Below are positions 6,511-13,480 of a stretch of 16,001 nt of DNA, piece by piece. The translations under genes and the position numbers were made by a program. This DNA is from CAKZRD01 sp038886595 (GTDB lineage Archaea; Nanobdellota; Nanobdellia; Pacearchaeales; GW2011-AR1). The stretch lies in contig JAWALV010000010.1 of the NCBI GenBank assembly GCA_038886595.1, positions 1 through 16,001 of the forward strand, read 5' to 3'. Under the pieces are notes generated by a model, which searched no databases, had not been told where the DNA came from, and saw only the letters and a list, made by a program, of their open reading frames with translations. Each line of letters begins with the position of its first letter. Positions within the stretch are counted from its first letter, which is position 1.

Positions 6511-6513
6511 CAA

Positions 6514-6523
6514 TACTTAAAAA
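6514..6523 (+). promoter_or_regulatory. TATA box of the thermosome gene
   Basis: TACTTAAAAA is centred about 26 bp upstream of the ATG at 6545, implying leaderless transcription independent of thrS-GNAT. A pyrimidine-rich stretch (TTTCTTTTTT) lies just before the start codon. Confidence 0.5.
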
Positions 6524-6544
6524 CAAAAAAAGAGTTTCTTTTTT

Positions 6545-8140
6545 ATGGTTGATAAAACAGATTATGTTTTGCCGGAAAATTCTCAAAGATATGTCGGAAA
6601 AGACGCACAAAGAAACAACATTTTAGCGGCAAGAATAATTGCCGAAACAGTAAAAACAACTCTCGGTCCAAAAGGAATGGACAAAATGCTTGTTGATTCT
6701 CTCGGAAACATTACGATAACAAACGACGGAGCAACAATTCTTTCTGAGATGGATGTTCAGCATCCTGTAGCAAAAATGATGGTTGATTTGGCAAAAACCC
6801 AGGAAAGCGAAGCAGGTGACGGAACAACAAGCGCCGTCATGCTAGTTGGGAAATTGCTTGAAAACGCAGAAAAATTACTTGACAAAAAAATTCATCCTTC
6901 AATAATTTGCAACGGCTATAAGTTAGCTTGTAATAAAGCAATAGAGTTCTTGGAAGAGCTTTCATTAGAAATATCAAGAGAAGAGGATTTATTGAAAATT
7001 GCTCAAACAGCAATGACTGGAAAAGGAGCTGAATTCTCAAAAGAAAAACTTGCGAAGATAGTTGTTGATGCAGTTAAGTCTGTTATAAGAGAGAATAATC
7101 ATCTAGATTTAGACGACATAAAAATAGAGAAACAAAAAGGCGAGTCAGTTTTTGATAGCGAGCTTGTAAAAGGTATTGTATTGGATAGAGAGAAAACTTC
7201 TATAGATATGCCTGAAAAAATAGAAAATGCAAAAATTGCTATTTTTGATTGCCCTTTAGAAGTGAAAAACTTAGATAGGGAAACGAGAATTTCAATAGAT
7301 TCTCCTGAAAAATTCAGAAGTTTTATTGAACAAGAACAAGAAATTCTTTTGGCAATTGTAAATAAAATAAAAGAGATTGGGGCCAATGTTGTTTTTTGTC
7401 AGAAAGGAATAGATGATGTAGCTCAGTTTCTTCTATCTAAAAAAGGAATCTATGCAGTAAGAAGAATACCTAAAAGCGACATTCAAAGAATTTCAAAAGC
7501 AACAGGTGGAAAAATTGTTTCTAAATTAGAAGAAATAACAGAAAAAGATTTAGGTTTTGCAGAAATTGTTGAAGAAAAAAAAGTTGGAGAAGATAAAGTT
7601 ACGTACATTACAGGCTGTAAAAATCCAAAATCAGTTAGTATTGTTATCAAAGGCGGAACAGAACAGGTTTTAGATGAAATAGAAAGAGCTTTAAAAGATG
7701 CTTTGGGAGATGTTGCTTGTGTTGTAAAAGAACAAAAAGTTGTAGTTGGTGGAGGTGCTATCGAAATTGAGTTGGCAAAGAGATTAAGGAATTTTTCACA
7801 AAAGCTTGGCGGAAGAGAGCAGCTCGCAGTAGAAGAATTTGCTAGTGCATTAGAGTTTATTCCTGTAACTTTGGCAGAAAATGCAGGACTTGATCCTTTA
7901 GATATTTTAACAGAACTAAAAGTTGCTCACGATGCTGAAAAAATTCATTTTGGACTAAATTTATTTTCTGTAGAAATTGAAAATTGTTTAGAAAAAGGAA
8001 TTTTAGAACCTTTAAAGGTTAAAAGACAAGCTATTTTGTCGGCTTCGGATTTGGCAATAATGATTTTAAGAATAGACGATGTTATTGCTTCTAAGACTTC
8101 AAGAAAAAATTATGCCGAAAAAGAAGAAATAATTGATTAA
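6545..8140 (+). CDS. ths: Thermosome subunit (group II chaperonin)
   Basis: A 531-aa ATP-dependent chaperonin subunit that forms double eight-membered rings with a built-in lid to fold proteins. The equatorial domain shows TLGPKGMDKML (39-49), NDGATIL (60-66) and GDGTTSAVMLVG (91-102), the ATP-binding and catalytic signatures. The helical protrusion typical of group II lies in the apical domain, and the C-terminal equatorial part carries VVGGGAIEIELA near 401-412 with GLDPLDIL after it. Length and order are normal. The extreme C-terminus is EEIID rather than the Gly/Met-rich tail seen in many thermosomes. Only one subunit gene is in the window. eIF5A starts 37 bp after the stop from its own TATA box. 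Confidence 0.97.
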   Translation: MVDKTDYVLPENSQRYVGKDAQRNNILAARIIAETVKTTLGPKGMDKMLVDSLGNITITNDGATILSEMDVQHPVAKMMVDLAKTQESEAGDGTTSAVMLVGKLLENAEKLLDKKIHPSIICNGYKLACNKAIEFLEELSLEISREEDLLKIAQTAMTGKGAEFSKEKLAKIVVDAVKSVIRENNHLDLDDIKIEKQKGESVFDSELVKGIVLDREKTSIDMPEKIENAKIAIFDCPLEVKNLDRETRISIDSPEKFRSFIEQEQEILLAIVNKIKEIGANVVFCQKGIDDVAQFLLSKKGIYAVRRIPKSDIQRISKATGGKIVSKLEEITEKDLGFAEIVEEKKVGEDKVTYITGCKNPKSVSIVIKGGTEQVLDEIERALKDALGDVACVVKEQKVVVGGGAIEIELAKRLRNFSQKLGGREQLAVEEFASALEFIPVTLAENAGLDPLDILTELKVAHDAEKIHFGLNLFSVEIENCLEKGILEPLKVKRQAILSASDLAIMILRIDDVIASKTSRKNYAEKEEIID

Positions 8141-8148
8141 AGGAAACC

Positions 8149-8156
8149 TTTTTAAA
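8149..8156 (+). promoter_or_regulatory. TATA box of the eIF5A operon
   Basis: TTTTTAAA directly follows the thermosome stop, centred about 25 bp before the ATG at 8178. This fixes the eIF5A start: an upstream in-frame ATG at 8133 would lie before the promoter and add an untypical hydrophobic stretch. Confidence 0.55.
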
Positions 8157-8177
8157 CATATTTTTTTTATTTTTTTT

Positions 8178-8567
8178 ATGGTTTTAAAAGTTGTTTCAGC
8201 TACTGAGCTTAGGGTTGGAAGTTATGTTCTTTTAGATGGAGAAGGTTTTTGTATAAAATCAATAGAAGTCTCTAAAACAGGAAAACATGGCGCTAGTAAA
8301 TGTAGGATGGAAGCTCTTTCAGTAATAGATGGAAAGAAAAAAATTTTAATGTGCCCAGGCCATGAAAGATTTGAGGTACCTATGATAGATAAGAGAAAGG
8401 CTCAAGTTTTGTCAGTCAGTCAGGATAAAGTTAGTCTCATGGATAGTGTAAGTTTTGAAAATTTTGAACTTCCTCTAAATGAAGAAACAAAAGAGAACAT
8501 ACGAGAAGGAAAAGAAGTTGAATATTGGGATGTTGAAGGAACTAAAGTTTTAAAGAAAGTTTTGTAA
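8178..8567 (+). CDS. eif5A: Translation initiation/elongation factor 5A
   Basis: A 129-aa factor that binds the ribosomal E/P site and relieves stalling at difficult peptide bonds. The N-terminal SH3-like domain contains SKTGKHGASK, and Lys36 in the TGKHG loop is the residue converted to (deoxy)hypusine in archaea. The C-terminal OB fold follows (RFEVPMIDKRKAQVLSV onward). The length is that of archaeal eIF5A. The ATG at 8178 is chosen because of the TATA box 25 bp upstream and because the protein then begins like its relatives (VVSATELRVGSY). It is first in a plus-strand operon with L40e, a site-2 protease and Taw1; L40e begins on the base after its stop. Confidence 0.96.
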   Translation: MVLKVVSATELRVGSYVLLDGEGFCIKSIEVSKTGKHGASKCRMEALSVIDGKKKILMCPGHERFEVPMIDKRKAQVLSVSQDKVSLMDSVSFENFELPLNEETKENIREGKEVEYWDVEGTKVLKKVL

Positions 8568-8732
8568 ATGGCTACAAAATTAGCTGCTGCTCATAAGAGA
8601 TTATTTAAAAATTTATTTTTTTGCAAAGTTTGTAAACAGAGAATTAAAGTAGATCCTTCTAAAATTTTATCTGGAAAAGTATCTTGTAGAAGGTGCAAAT
8701 CTAAAAGTTTTAGACCAGTGAATAAAAAATGA
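8568..8732 (+). CDS. rpl40e: Large-subunit ribosomal protein L40e
   Basis: A 54-codon gene encoding a small basic zinc-ribbon ribosomal protein. It reads MATKLAAAHKRLFKNLF, then CKVCKQ and SCRRCKS. The four Cys (19, 22, 40, 43) in two CxxC pairs are the zinc ligands, and the Lys/Arg-rich ends are for rRNA contact. The length matches archaeal L40e, which lacks the ubiquitin fusion found in eukaryotes. The ATG abuts the eIF5A stop and its TGA overlaps the protease ATG, so all three are translationally coupled. It is short enough to be missed by length-filtered gene finding. Confidence 0.93.
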   Translation: MATKLAAAHKRLFKNLFFCKVCKQRIKVDPSKILSGKVSCRRCKSKSFRPVNKK

Positions 8733-10156
8733 AAACTATTATTTTTTTTGATTTAGTTTTATTTTTGATTTTTTGTTTATTTATATTCTTCTTTTTATAT
8801 AGAAATAAAAAAAATCTCAAGAGAGAAGGTCTAATTTTTTTATACAAGACTAATTTTGGCATAAATTTTATGAAAAGGTTTGCAAATAAAAATAGAAAGC
8901 TTCTGCTTTTTTTACGTTATCCAATAATTATTGTTTCAATTTTTCTTATGATAGGGATAATTTTTATTTTTTTATTAAATGCTTATTTTTATGTAACAAA
9001 ACCAAAGCAAACTATCGAAATAACACAAGGAGCACCGCCTGTAGCCCCCGTAATACCTTATTTTCCTCAACTTTTTGGAATGGAAAGTTTTTTTCCTAAT
9101 TTTTATTTTATTTATTTTATAATTGCTTTTTCTATTGTTGCTCTTTTTCACGAACTGGCTCATGGTTTATATATGGTTTTATATAAAGTCAAGATAAAGT
9201 CAACAGGTTTTCTTTTTCTTGGACCTATTTTAGGAGCTTTTGTTGAACAAGATGATGAGAAATTTAGAAAAAAAAGCAATATTGAACAAATGACAATTTT
9301 AGGAGCAGGTGTTTTTATAAATTTTCTTTTATTTATTTTTTTTATGTTTATTCTTTACATATTTTTTATTTCTTTTTATCAGCCTGCAGGTTATGCTATA
9401 ATTGATTATCCAAAGACATTGATAAATGTTTCACAAATAGAAAATTATACCTCTATTAGTAATAATTTAACTTTAATTAAAACAAAAGACGGTTCTAATT
9501 TTGTTTTGCCAAATAAAGTTTTTTACTCTTTGAAGAATAATCTAACAGGTTATGAAAAAATAATTGTTTATTATTATGCTCCTTTAATAGTTAATGACGT
9601 TAAAGGGTATATAACTTCTATAGACGGCAAGGAAGTAAAAAATAGCGATGACGTATATTACATATTGAAAGAAAAAAAGCCTGGAGATAATATTTTTATT
9701 AAAACAGAGTTTAAAGGCGAGGAGAGAAAATATTCTTTAAAATTAGAAGAGAACCCTAGGAATTCTTCTTTAGGTTTTATGGGTATAGAATTAATTTCAA
9801 GAAAACAGATAGTTGATTTAAATAAAAATAGAAATTTTTTATCAAAAATCTTATCAAAAATTTTTTCACTGAAAGATCCTTTAGTTCTTTATAAACCAAC
9901 AATAAATAAAGAAGTTGCTGAATATATCTATTATTTGATATGGTGGTGCATGATAATAAACTTTTTTGTTGCTTTATTTAATATGCTTCCTTTTGGAATT
10001 TTCGACGGCGGTAGATTTAATTATTTATTAATTTTGTCTTTAACCAAGTCAGATGATAGAACTAAAAAAATATATAATTTTATTTCTTCTATTGTAATTT
10101 TATCTTTTTTATTAATATTGTTATCTTGGTTTTTTTCTAGAATTATATTTAGATGA
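8729..10156 (+). CDS. Site-2-protease-like membrane zinc metalloprotease with PDZ insert
   Basis: A 475-aa M50-family intramembrane protease. Hydrophobic segments lie near 3-24 and 63-86. The catalytic zinc motif HELAH is at 141-145 within the helix FIIAFSIVALFHELAHG (region 129-146), and the third ligand region is LPFGIFDGGR with Asp426, both facing the membrane. Between them sits a soluble insert that looks PDZ-like (KGYITSIDGKEVKNSDDVYY, then KKPGDNIFI), probably gating substrate access. The last hydrophobic helix ends near 470. S2P proteins cut transmembrane anchors of regulators; the target is unknown. It overlaps L40e and taw1 by ATGA at either end. A membrane protease within a translation operon is odd but is probably only co-transcription. 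Confidence 0.9.
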   Translation: MKTIIFFDLVLFLIFCLFIFFFLYRNKKNLKREGLIFLYKTNFGINFMKRFANKNRKLLLFLRYPIIIVSIFLMIGIIFIFLLNAYFYVTKPKQTIEITQGAPPVAPVIPYFPQLFGMESFFPNFYFIYFIIAFSIVALFHELAHGLYMVLYKVKIKSTGFLFLGPILGAFVEQDDEKFRKKSNIEQMTILGAGVFINFLLFIFFMFILYIFFISFYQPAGYAIIDYPKTLINVSQIENYTSISNNLTLIKTKDGSNFVLPNKVFYSLKNNLTGYEKIIVYYYAPLIVNDVKGYITSIDGKEVKNSDDVYYILKEKKPGDNIFIKTEFKGEERKYSLKLEENPRNSSLGFMGIELISRKQIVDLNKNRNFLSKILSKIFSLKDPLVLYKPTINKEVAEYIYYLIWWCMIINFFVALFNMLPFGIFDGGRFNYLLILSLTKSDDRTKKIYNFISSIVILSFLLILLSWFFSRIIFR

Positions 10157-11184
10157 ATATGTTCGAAAAGAAGATAAACTTTATAAGAGAAAAATTTAGA
10201 AAAAAAAGTTATGGTTTAGTTGGAAAAACGAGTGCTGTTCAAATATGTCATTGGACGAAGCAATCTTTGAGAGGAAAAAAAGGGTGTTGGAAACAAAAAT
10301 TTTATGGAATAGACTCTTCTAGGTGTTGTCAATTTTCTCCAGCTGTAATGTGGTGCGAAAATAATTGTGTTCATTGTTGGAGACCTTTAGAATTTTTTAT
10401 AGGAAAAGAATTACCTTATATTGATGAACCTGAAGATATTATAGAAGGAATAATAAAAGAAAGGAAAAAATTGTTGAGTGGTTTTGGCGGGAAAAAAGGA
10501 ATTAATAAGGAGAAGTTAAAAAAAGCCATGGAACCTCATTTATTTACTTTATCTCTTTCTGGAGAAGCAACTCTCTATCCTAAATTACCAGAACTAATAA
10601 AATTAATTAAGAAAAAAAATGCTATATGTTTTTTAGTCACTAACGGACAAAATCCCGAAATGTTAAAAAAGTTAGAGCAAGAAGATTCTTTGCCTACTCA
10701 ATTAACTATTTCAGTTAATGCTCCAAATAAAGAACTTTTTTTAAAATGGCATAATTCTTTAAATAAGGATTCCTGGGAGAGACTTAATAAAAGTTTAGAG
10801 ATGGTTAAAGAATTCGAGGGAAAATGCCGCAGATGTTTTAGATTAACTCTTGTAAAAAAAGGAAAAAACAAAAATAGCCCTTTGAATTATTTAACAAACA
10901 TGGAGGAAAAAAACATAAAAGAATATGTAGCTCTTATATTAAAAGCTTACCCTAATTTTATTCATGTTAAAGGATATACTTCAATAGGTTCTGCTAGAAA
11001 TAGAATGGGTTATGATAAGCAACCTACTCATGAAGAAATAAAAAAATATTCGAAAAAGCTTCTATTTTATTTAAACAAAAATCTAATAAAAAAAGAAAAG
11101 CCTTGGAAAATATTAGGCGAAGATAAAGTAAGTTGTGTTGTTGTAATAGGTAAAAGTAAAAAAGAGATGAAAATTAAAATTTGA
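10153..11184 (+). CDS. taw1: Taw1-type radical SAM enzyme, 4-demethylwyosine synthase
   Basis: A 343-aa enzyme that forms the tricyclic 4-demethylwyosine base at G37 of tRNA-Phe from N1-methylguanosine and pyruvate. Cys68, Cys72 and Cys75 (WCENNCVHCWRP) hold the SAM cluster. Cys32, Cys45 and Cys58 reproduce exactly the 13-13-10 spacing of the second 4Fe-4S cluster known for archaeal Taw1. TLSLSGEATLYPKLPELI is the GEP-like motif, and VKGYTSIGSARNRM near the end resembles the family's conserved C-terminal region. Two starts, three codons apart or less, are possible (10153, 10159); the first gives the ATGA overlap with the protease. Its last 11 bases run into the convergent minus-strand gene. 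It implies wyosine-type modification in this organism. Confidence 0.93.
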   Translation: MNMFEKKINFIREKFRKKSYGLVGKTSAVQICHWTKQSLRGKKGCWKQKFYGIDSSRCCQFSPAVMWCENNCVHCWRPLEFFIGKELPYIDEPEDIIEGIIKERKKLLSGFGGKKGINKEKLKKAMEPHLFTLSLSGEATLYPKLPELIKLIKKKNAICFLVTNGQNPEMLKKLEQEDSLPTQLTISVNAPNKELFLKWHNSLNKDSWERLNKSLEMVKEFEGKCRRCFRLTLVKKGKNKNSPLNYLTNMEEKNIKEYVALILKAYPNFIHVKGYTSIGSARNRMGYDKQPTHEEIKKYSKKLLFYLNKNLIKKEKPWKILGEDKVSCVVVIGKSKKEMKIKI

Positions 11185-11371
11185 GATATAATTGTTCTGG
11201 GATAAAAGGAAAGTATGTTTGATAAGGGTTTTCTTTATTTTCTTTTTCATTAGCCTCCTTATTTTTTTTATTTAGAGATTCATAACTTTCAAATAAATTT
11301 TTTTCAATAAAATTTTTTTCATCAATTAAAAACAATTCGTTATCAAATAATCTTTTTTCTAGTTTTTCCAT
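11174..11371 (-). CDS. Uncharacterized small charged protein (65 aa)
   Basis: A 65-aa protein, mostly Lys/Glu/Asn with a hydrophobic opening (LFDNELFLIDEKNF), a likely helical Lys/Glu/Asn-rich middle, and a C-terminal PYQTYFPFIPEQLYLKF that looks like an aromatic docking tail. No Cys and no membrane segment. The ATG shares one base with the stop of the upstream 120-aa gene (TAATG), so the pair is translationally coupled, which is the main reason to accept it as real. Its 3' end overlaps taw1 convergently by 11 bp. I recognise no family. It may be a partner of the 120-aa protein. Confidence 0.5.
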   Translation of the reverse strand: MEKLEKRLFDNELFLIDEKNFIEKNLFESYESLNKKNKEANEKENKENPYQTYFPFIPEQLYLKF

Positions 11372-11733
11372 TATAAAAAAACAATACCTTCTTTAGTTAG
11401 GGCAGTAAATCTAACTCCTACAGGGATAGATAATAAAGCAGATATTAAAGCCATGTGCTCTTTTCCATCTCCTGAGGCTATCGACAAAGCAACTTCAGAT
11501 ATAAAATCTTTTTCTATTTTTGGTTTTATTTTTTCTATCATTTCTTTTTTTAAAGAGATTATTGGTTTTTCAAGATCTATTTCTATAAACTCATATTTTT
11601 TGTTTTCTATATTAAATTTTTTAGCATAACTATCTCCAATCAATATTATTTTTTCCCATTCGCCTCTTTTTATTAAACCAGCTACTTGTCCCCAAGTTCC
11701 TTCCCCTTTCGATAATAATGCAATTAAAATCAT
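11371..11733 (-). CDS. Uncharacterized alpha/beta protein (120 aa)
   Basis: A 120-aa protein opening with a hydrophobic strand and a glycine turn, MILIALLSKGEGTWGQVAGL, then a second strand KIILIGDSYAKKF, a third YEFIEIDLEKP, and late in the chain ALSIASGDGKEHMALISALL followed by PVGVRFTALTKEGIVFL. The alternation of strands and helices suggests a Rossmann-like domain, and the SGDGKEHMALISALL segment resembles the SGGTK-type loop of CARF-like nucleotide-sensing folds, although this likeness is weak. No catalytic motif is certain. It has its own TATA box at 11752-11760 and is coupled to the 65-aa gene. Function unknown. Confidence 0.7.
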   Translation of the reverse strand: MILIALLSKGEGTWGQVAGLIKRGEWEKIILIGDSYAKKFNIENKKYEFIEIDLEKPIISLKKEMIEKIKPKIEKDFISEVALSIASGDGKEHMALISALLSIPVGVRFTALTKEGIVFL

Positions 11734-11751
11734 AAATAAGAAAAAGATAGT

Positions 11752-11760
11752 TTATTTAAA
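11752..11760 (-). promoter_or_regulatory. TATA box of the 120-aa/65-aa gene pair
   Basis: On the minus strand this reads TTTTAAATA, centred about 24 bp from the ATG at 11733, so the transcript is probably leaderless. It lies about 35 bp from the divergent stalk-operon promoter. Confidence 0.5.
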
Positions 11761-11784
11761 AATATTTATATTTTTTAACCAACA

Positions 11785-11795
11785 AATTTAAAAAG
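11785..11795 (+). promoter_or_regulatory. TATA box of the ribosomal stalk operon
   Basis: AATTTAAAAAG is centred near 11790. The usual archaeal distance puts transcription start at about 11816, exactly where the foldable leader begins and 73 bp before the L1 start codon. Confidence 0.55.
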
Positions 11796-11815
11796 CCATT
11801 TTTCATAGGAATTTT

Positions 11816-11888
11816 ACCTCAGACCACCGCGTCCGTAAGGAGCTTTATATAAAGCGTGGTAGGATGTGTGTTCTGTGGTTTTTACAAT
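11816..11888 (+). promoter_or_regulatory. Structured 5' leader of the L1-L10-L12 operon, candidate autoregulatory RNA
   Basis: This 73-nt leader is much richer in G and C than its surroundings and folds well by eye. The outer helix pairs ACCTCAGA (11816-11823) with TCTGTGGT (11872-11879), with one T-T mismatch. An inner helix pairs CCAC (11824-11827) with GTGG (11856-11859). Inside are a TCC-GTAA-GGA hairpin (11832-11841) and the perfect GCTTT-ATAT-AAAGC hairpin (11842-11855). TAGGATGTGTGT (11860-11871) is left as a one-sided internal loop. The outer helix covers GTGGT, the closest thing to a ribosome-binding site, nine bases before the ATG. Archaeal L1 is known to repress its own mRNA by binding a leader that mimics its rRNA site; that this is such a site is inference. 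Confidence 0.5.
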
Positions 11889-12716
11889 ATGGTAGAAAAA
11901 AAAGTTAAAGATAAAAATAAAGAGAAAAATATTAAAAATATTACAAAGGAAAATAAACTAAATAATCTTCAAAAAGAAGATTCTAAAAGAGATAAATTAA
12001 GCTTTGAAGAAAATAAAAGTCTTGAAAAAAAAGAAATAATAAAAAAAGAAAATATAGAAGAAGATAAATCAAAAATTAAGGAAGGAAAATTTGTTTATAC
12101 AATAGATGAAGCTTTAAATAAATTAAGGGCTGAAAAAAAAAGAAATTTCGTGCAAACTGTTGATTTAATAATAAATCTTCAAAAAATAGATGTAAGAAAA
12201 CAATCAATAAATACTTTTATTCAAGTTCCGCATAGTACTGAAAAAAGAATAGCTGCTTTTTTAACGAAAAAAATTGAAGGCATAGAGGTTATTTTAAAGG
12301 AGGATTTTGACAATTTTAAAACTAATAGAGATTTAAAAAGATTAGCAAAAAAATATGATATGTTTATAGCAAATGCTTCTTTAATGAAAGACATAGCTGC
12401 AAAATTCGGCAGATTTTTAGGACCTTCTGGAAAAATGCCTTCTCCCCAATTGGGTGTTGTATTGAAAGAAGATAAAGAAAGCTTAAATGAATTAATAAAT
12501 AAAATGAAAAAATCAATAAAAATAAGAACAAAAGAAAAAAGTATAAAAGTTCCTGTAGGAAAAGAAAATATGAGCGATGAACAAATTAAAGAAAATATAG
12601 AAAGTGCAATCCAATCAATTACCGAGTTACTCCCTTTGAAAAAAGACAATATAAAAAATATTTTAGTTAAATTTACTATGTCTAAACCTTATGAAATAAA
12701 ATATGAAAAGAAATAA
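11889..12716 (+). CDS. rpl1: Large-subunit ribosomal protein L1
   Basis: A 275-aa protein of the mobile L1 stalk, which binds 23S rRNA and helps release deacylated tRNA. The conserved core starts near residue 70 (YTIDEALNKLRAEKKRNFVQTVDL) and contains KFGRFLGPSGKMPSPQLG, the hallmark L1 loop, and ends VKFTMSKPYEIKY. The core of about 205 residues is normal. Before it is a Lys/Glu-rich extension of about 65 residues with no hydrophobic pattern, unusual for archaeal L1. The ATG at 11889 is chosen; a GTG at 11856 would add eleven residues but lies inside the leader helix. It overlaps L10 by 14 bp. Archaeal L1 commonly autoregulates this operon. Confidence 0.95.
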   Translation: MVEKKVKDKNKEKNIKNITKENKLNNLQKEDSKRDKLSFEENKSLEKKEIIKKENIEEDKSKIKEGKFVYTIDEALNKLRAEKKRNFVQTVDLIINLQKIDVRKQSINTFIQVPHSTEKRIAAFLTKKIEGIEVILKEDFDNFKTNRDLKRLAKKYDMFIANASLMKDIAAKFGRFLGPSGKMPSPQLGVVLKEDKESLNELINKMKKSIKIRTKEKSIKVPVGKENMSDEQIKENIESAIQSITELLPLKKDNIKNILVKFTMSKPYEIKYEKK

Positions 12717-13479
12717 ACCAATTCCAGAAAATAAGAAAAGAAGTGTTGAAGAAATAGCGGAGCTTATGAGCAAAAGATCTATAATTGTTTGTTCTGTAAA
12801 GAATTTAAAAGATTCTCAGTTACAATATATAAGAAAACAACTTAGGGGTAAAGCCGTTTTAAAAGTTGCTAAAAAAAAATTAATAAAATTAGCATTAGAA
12901 AACACTAAAAATGAAAACCTAATAAAAATTCTTCAGCATATAAACTCTGATTATATTCTTGTTTTTTCAGATGAAGAAGCTTTTAGTTTGATATCTATAT
13001 TGTCAGATAATAAAACCCCAGCAAAGGCAAGATCAGGTCAAGTAGCTTTAGAAGATATATGGATTAAGGCAGGACCAACTAACCTAGCGCCAGGACCAGA
13101 TATATCTTTGTTAAGTGCTGCTGGTCTACAACCAAAAGTTGAAGGAGGAAAAATCGCAATTGCAAAAGATGTTTTGTTTGTTAAAAAAGGAGATAAGATT
13201 TCTCAAGAAAAAGCAGCTATTTTAACAAAATTAGATATAACTCCTTTCGAAATAGGTTTAGAACCTTTAGTTGCATTTTGTGATGGAAAAATTTATACTT
13301 CAGTAAAGTTAGATAAAAAAGAAATTCTAAATGATCTTACAAATAGTTATTTTAAATCAATTGCCTTTGCTGTTTCTATAAATTGGTTTTCAAAAGAAAC
13401 CTTGCCTTTTATTTTATCAAAAGCTGTTTTGCATGAAAATATTTTAAAAAATTTAATTAAAATTAAGGAGAGTAATTAA
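12703..13479 (+). CDS. rpl10: Large-subunit ribosomal stalk protein L10 (P0), short C-terminus
   Basis: A 258-aa base of the ribosomal stalk. The rRNA-binding N-terminal domain includes SKRSIIVCSVKNL and QLQYIRKQLRGKAVLKVAKK. The inserted archaeal/eukaryotic domain spans about 105-185 (KAGPTNLAPGPDISLL and LQPKVEGGKIAIAKD). The C-terminal spine begins with SYFKSIAFAVSINWFSKETL and PFILSKAVLHENILKN, then the protein stops at KIKESN. Archaeal L10 is usually about 300-340 aa, with further spine helices that bind three L12 dimers and a GLGSLFG-like tail; most of that is missing here. It overlaps L1 by 14 bp, and its last codons supply a ribosome-binding site (AAGGAG) for the next gene. Confidence 0.94.
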   Translation: MKRNKPIPENKKRSVEEIAELMSKRSIIVCSVKNLKDSQLQYIRKQLRGKAVLKVAKKKLIKLALENTKNENLIKILQHINSDYILVFSDEEAFSLISILSDNKTPAKARSGQVALEDIWIKAGPTNLAPGPDISLLSAAGLQPKVEGGKIAIAKDVLFVKKGDKISQEKAAILTKLDITPFEIGLEPLVAFCDGKIYTSVKLDKKEILNDLTNSYFKSIAFAVSINWFSKETLPFILSKAVLHENILKNLIKIKESN

Positions 13480-13480
13480 A

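Noticed and set aside
8133..8177. Longer eIF5A start with a hydrophobic N-terminus
   Set aside because: The TATA box lies within this stretch and the family starts at the later ATG; the extension would resemble a false signal peptide.
11856..11888. Upstream GTG start for L1 giving an N-terminus with CVFC
   Set aside because: It falls inside the paired leader and adds residues not seen in L1; the ATG at 11889 is the natural start.
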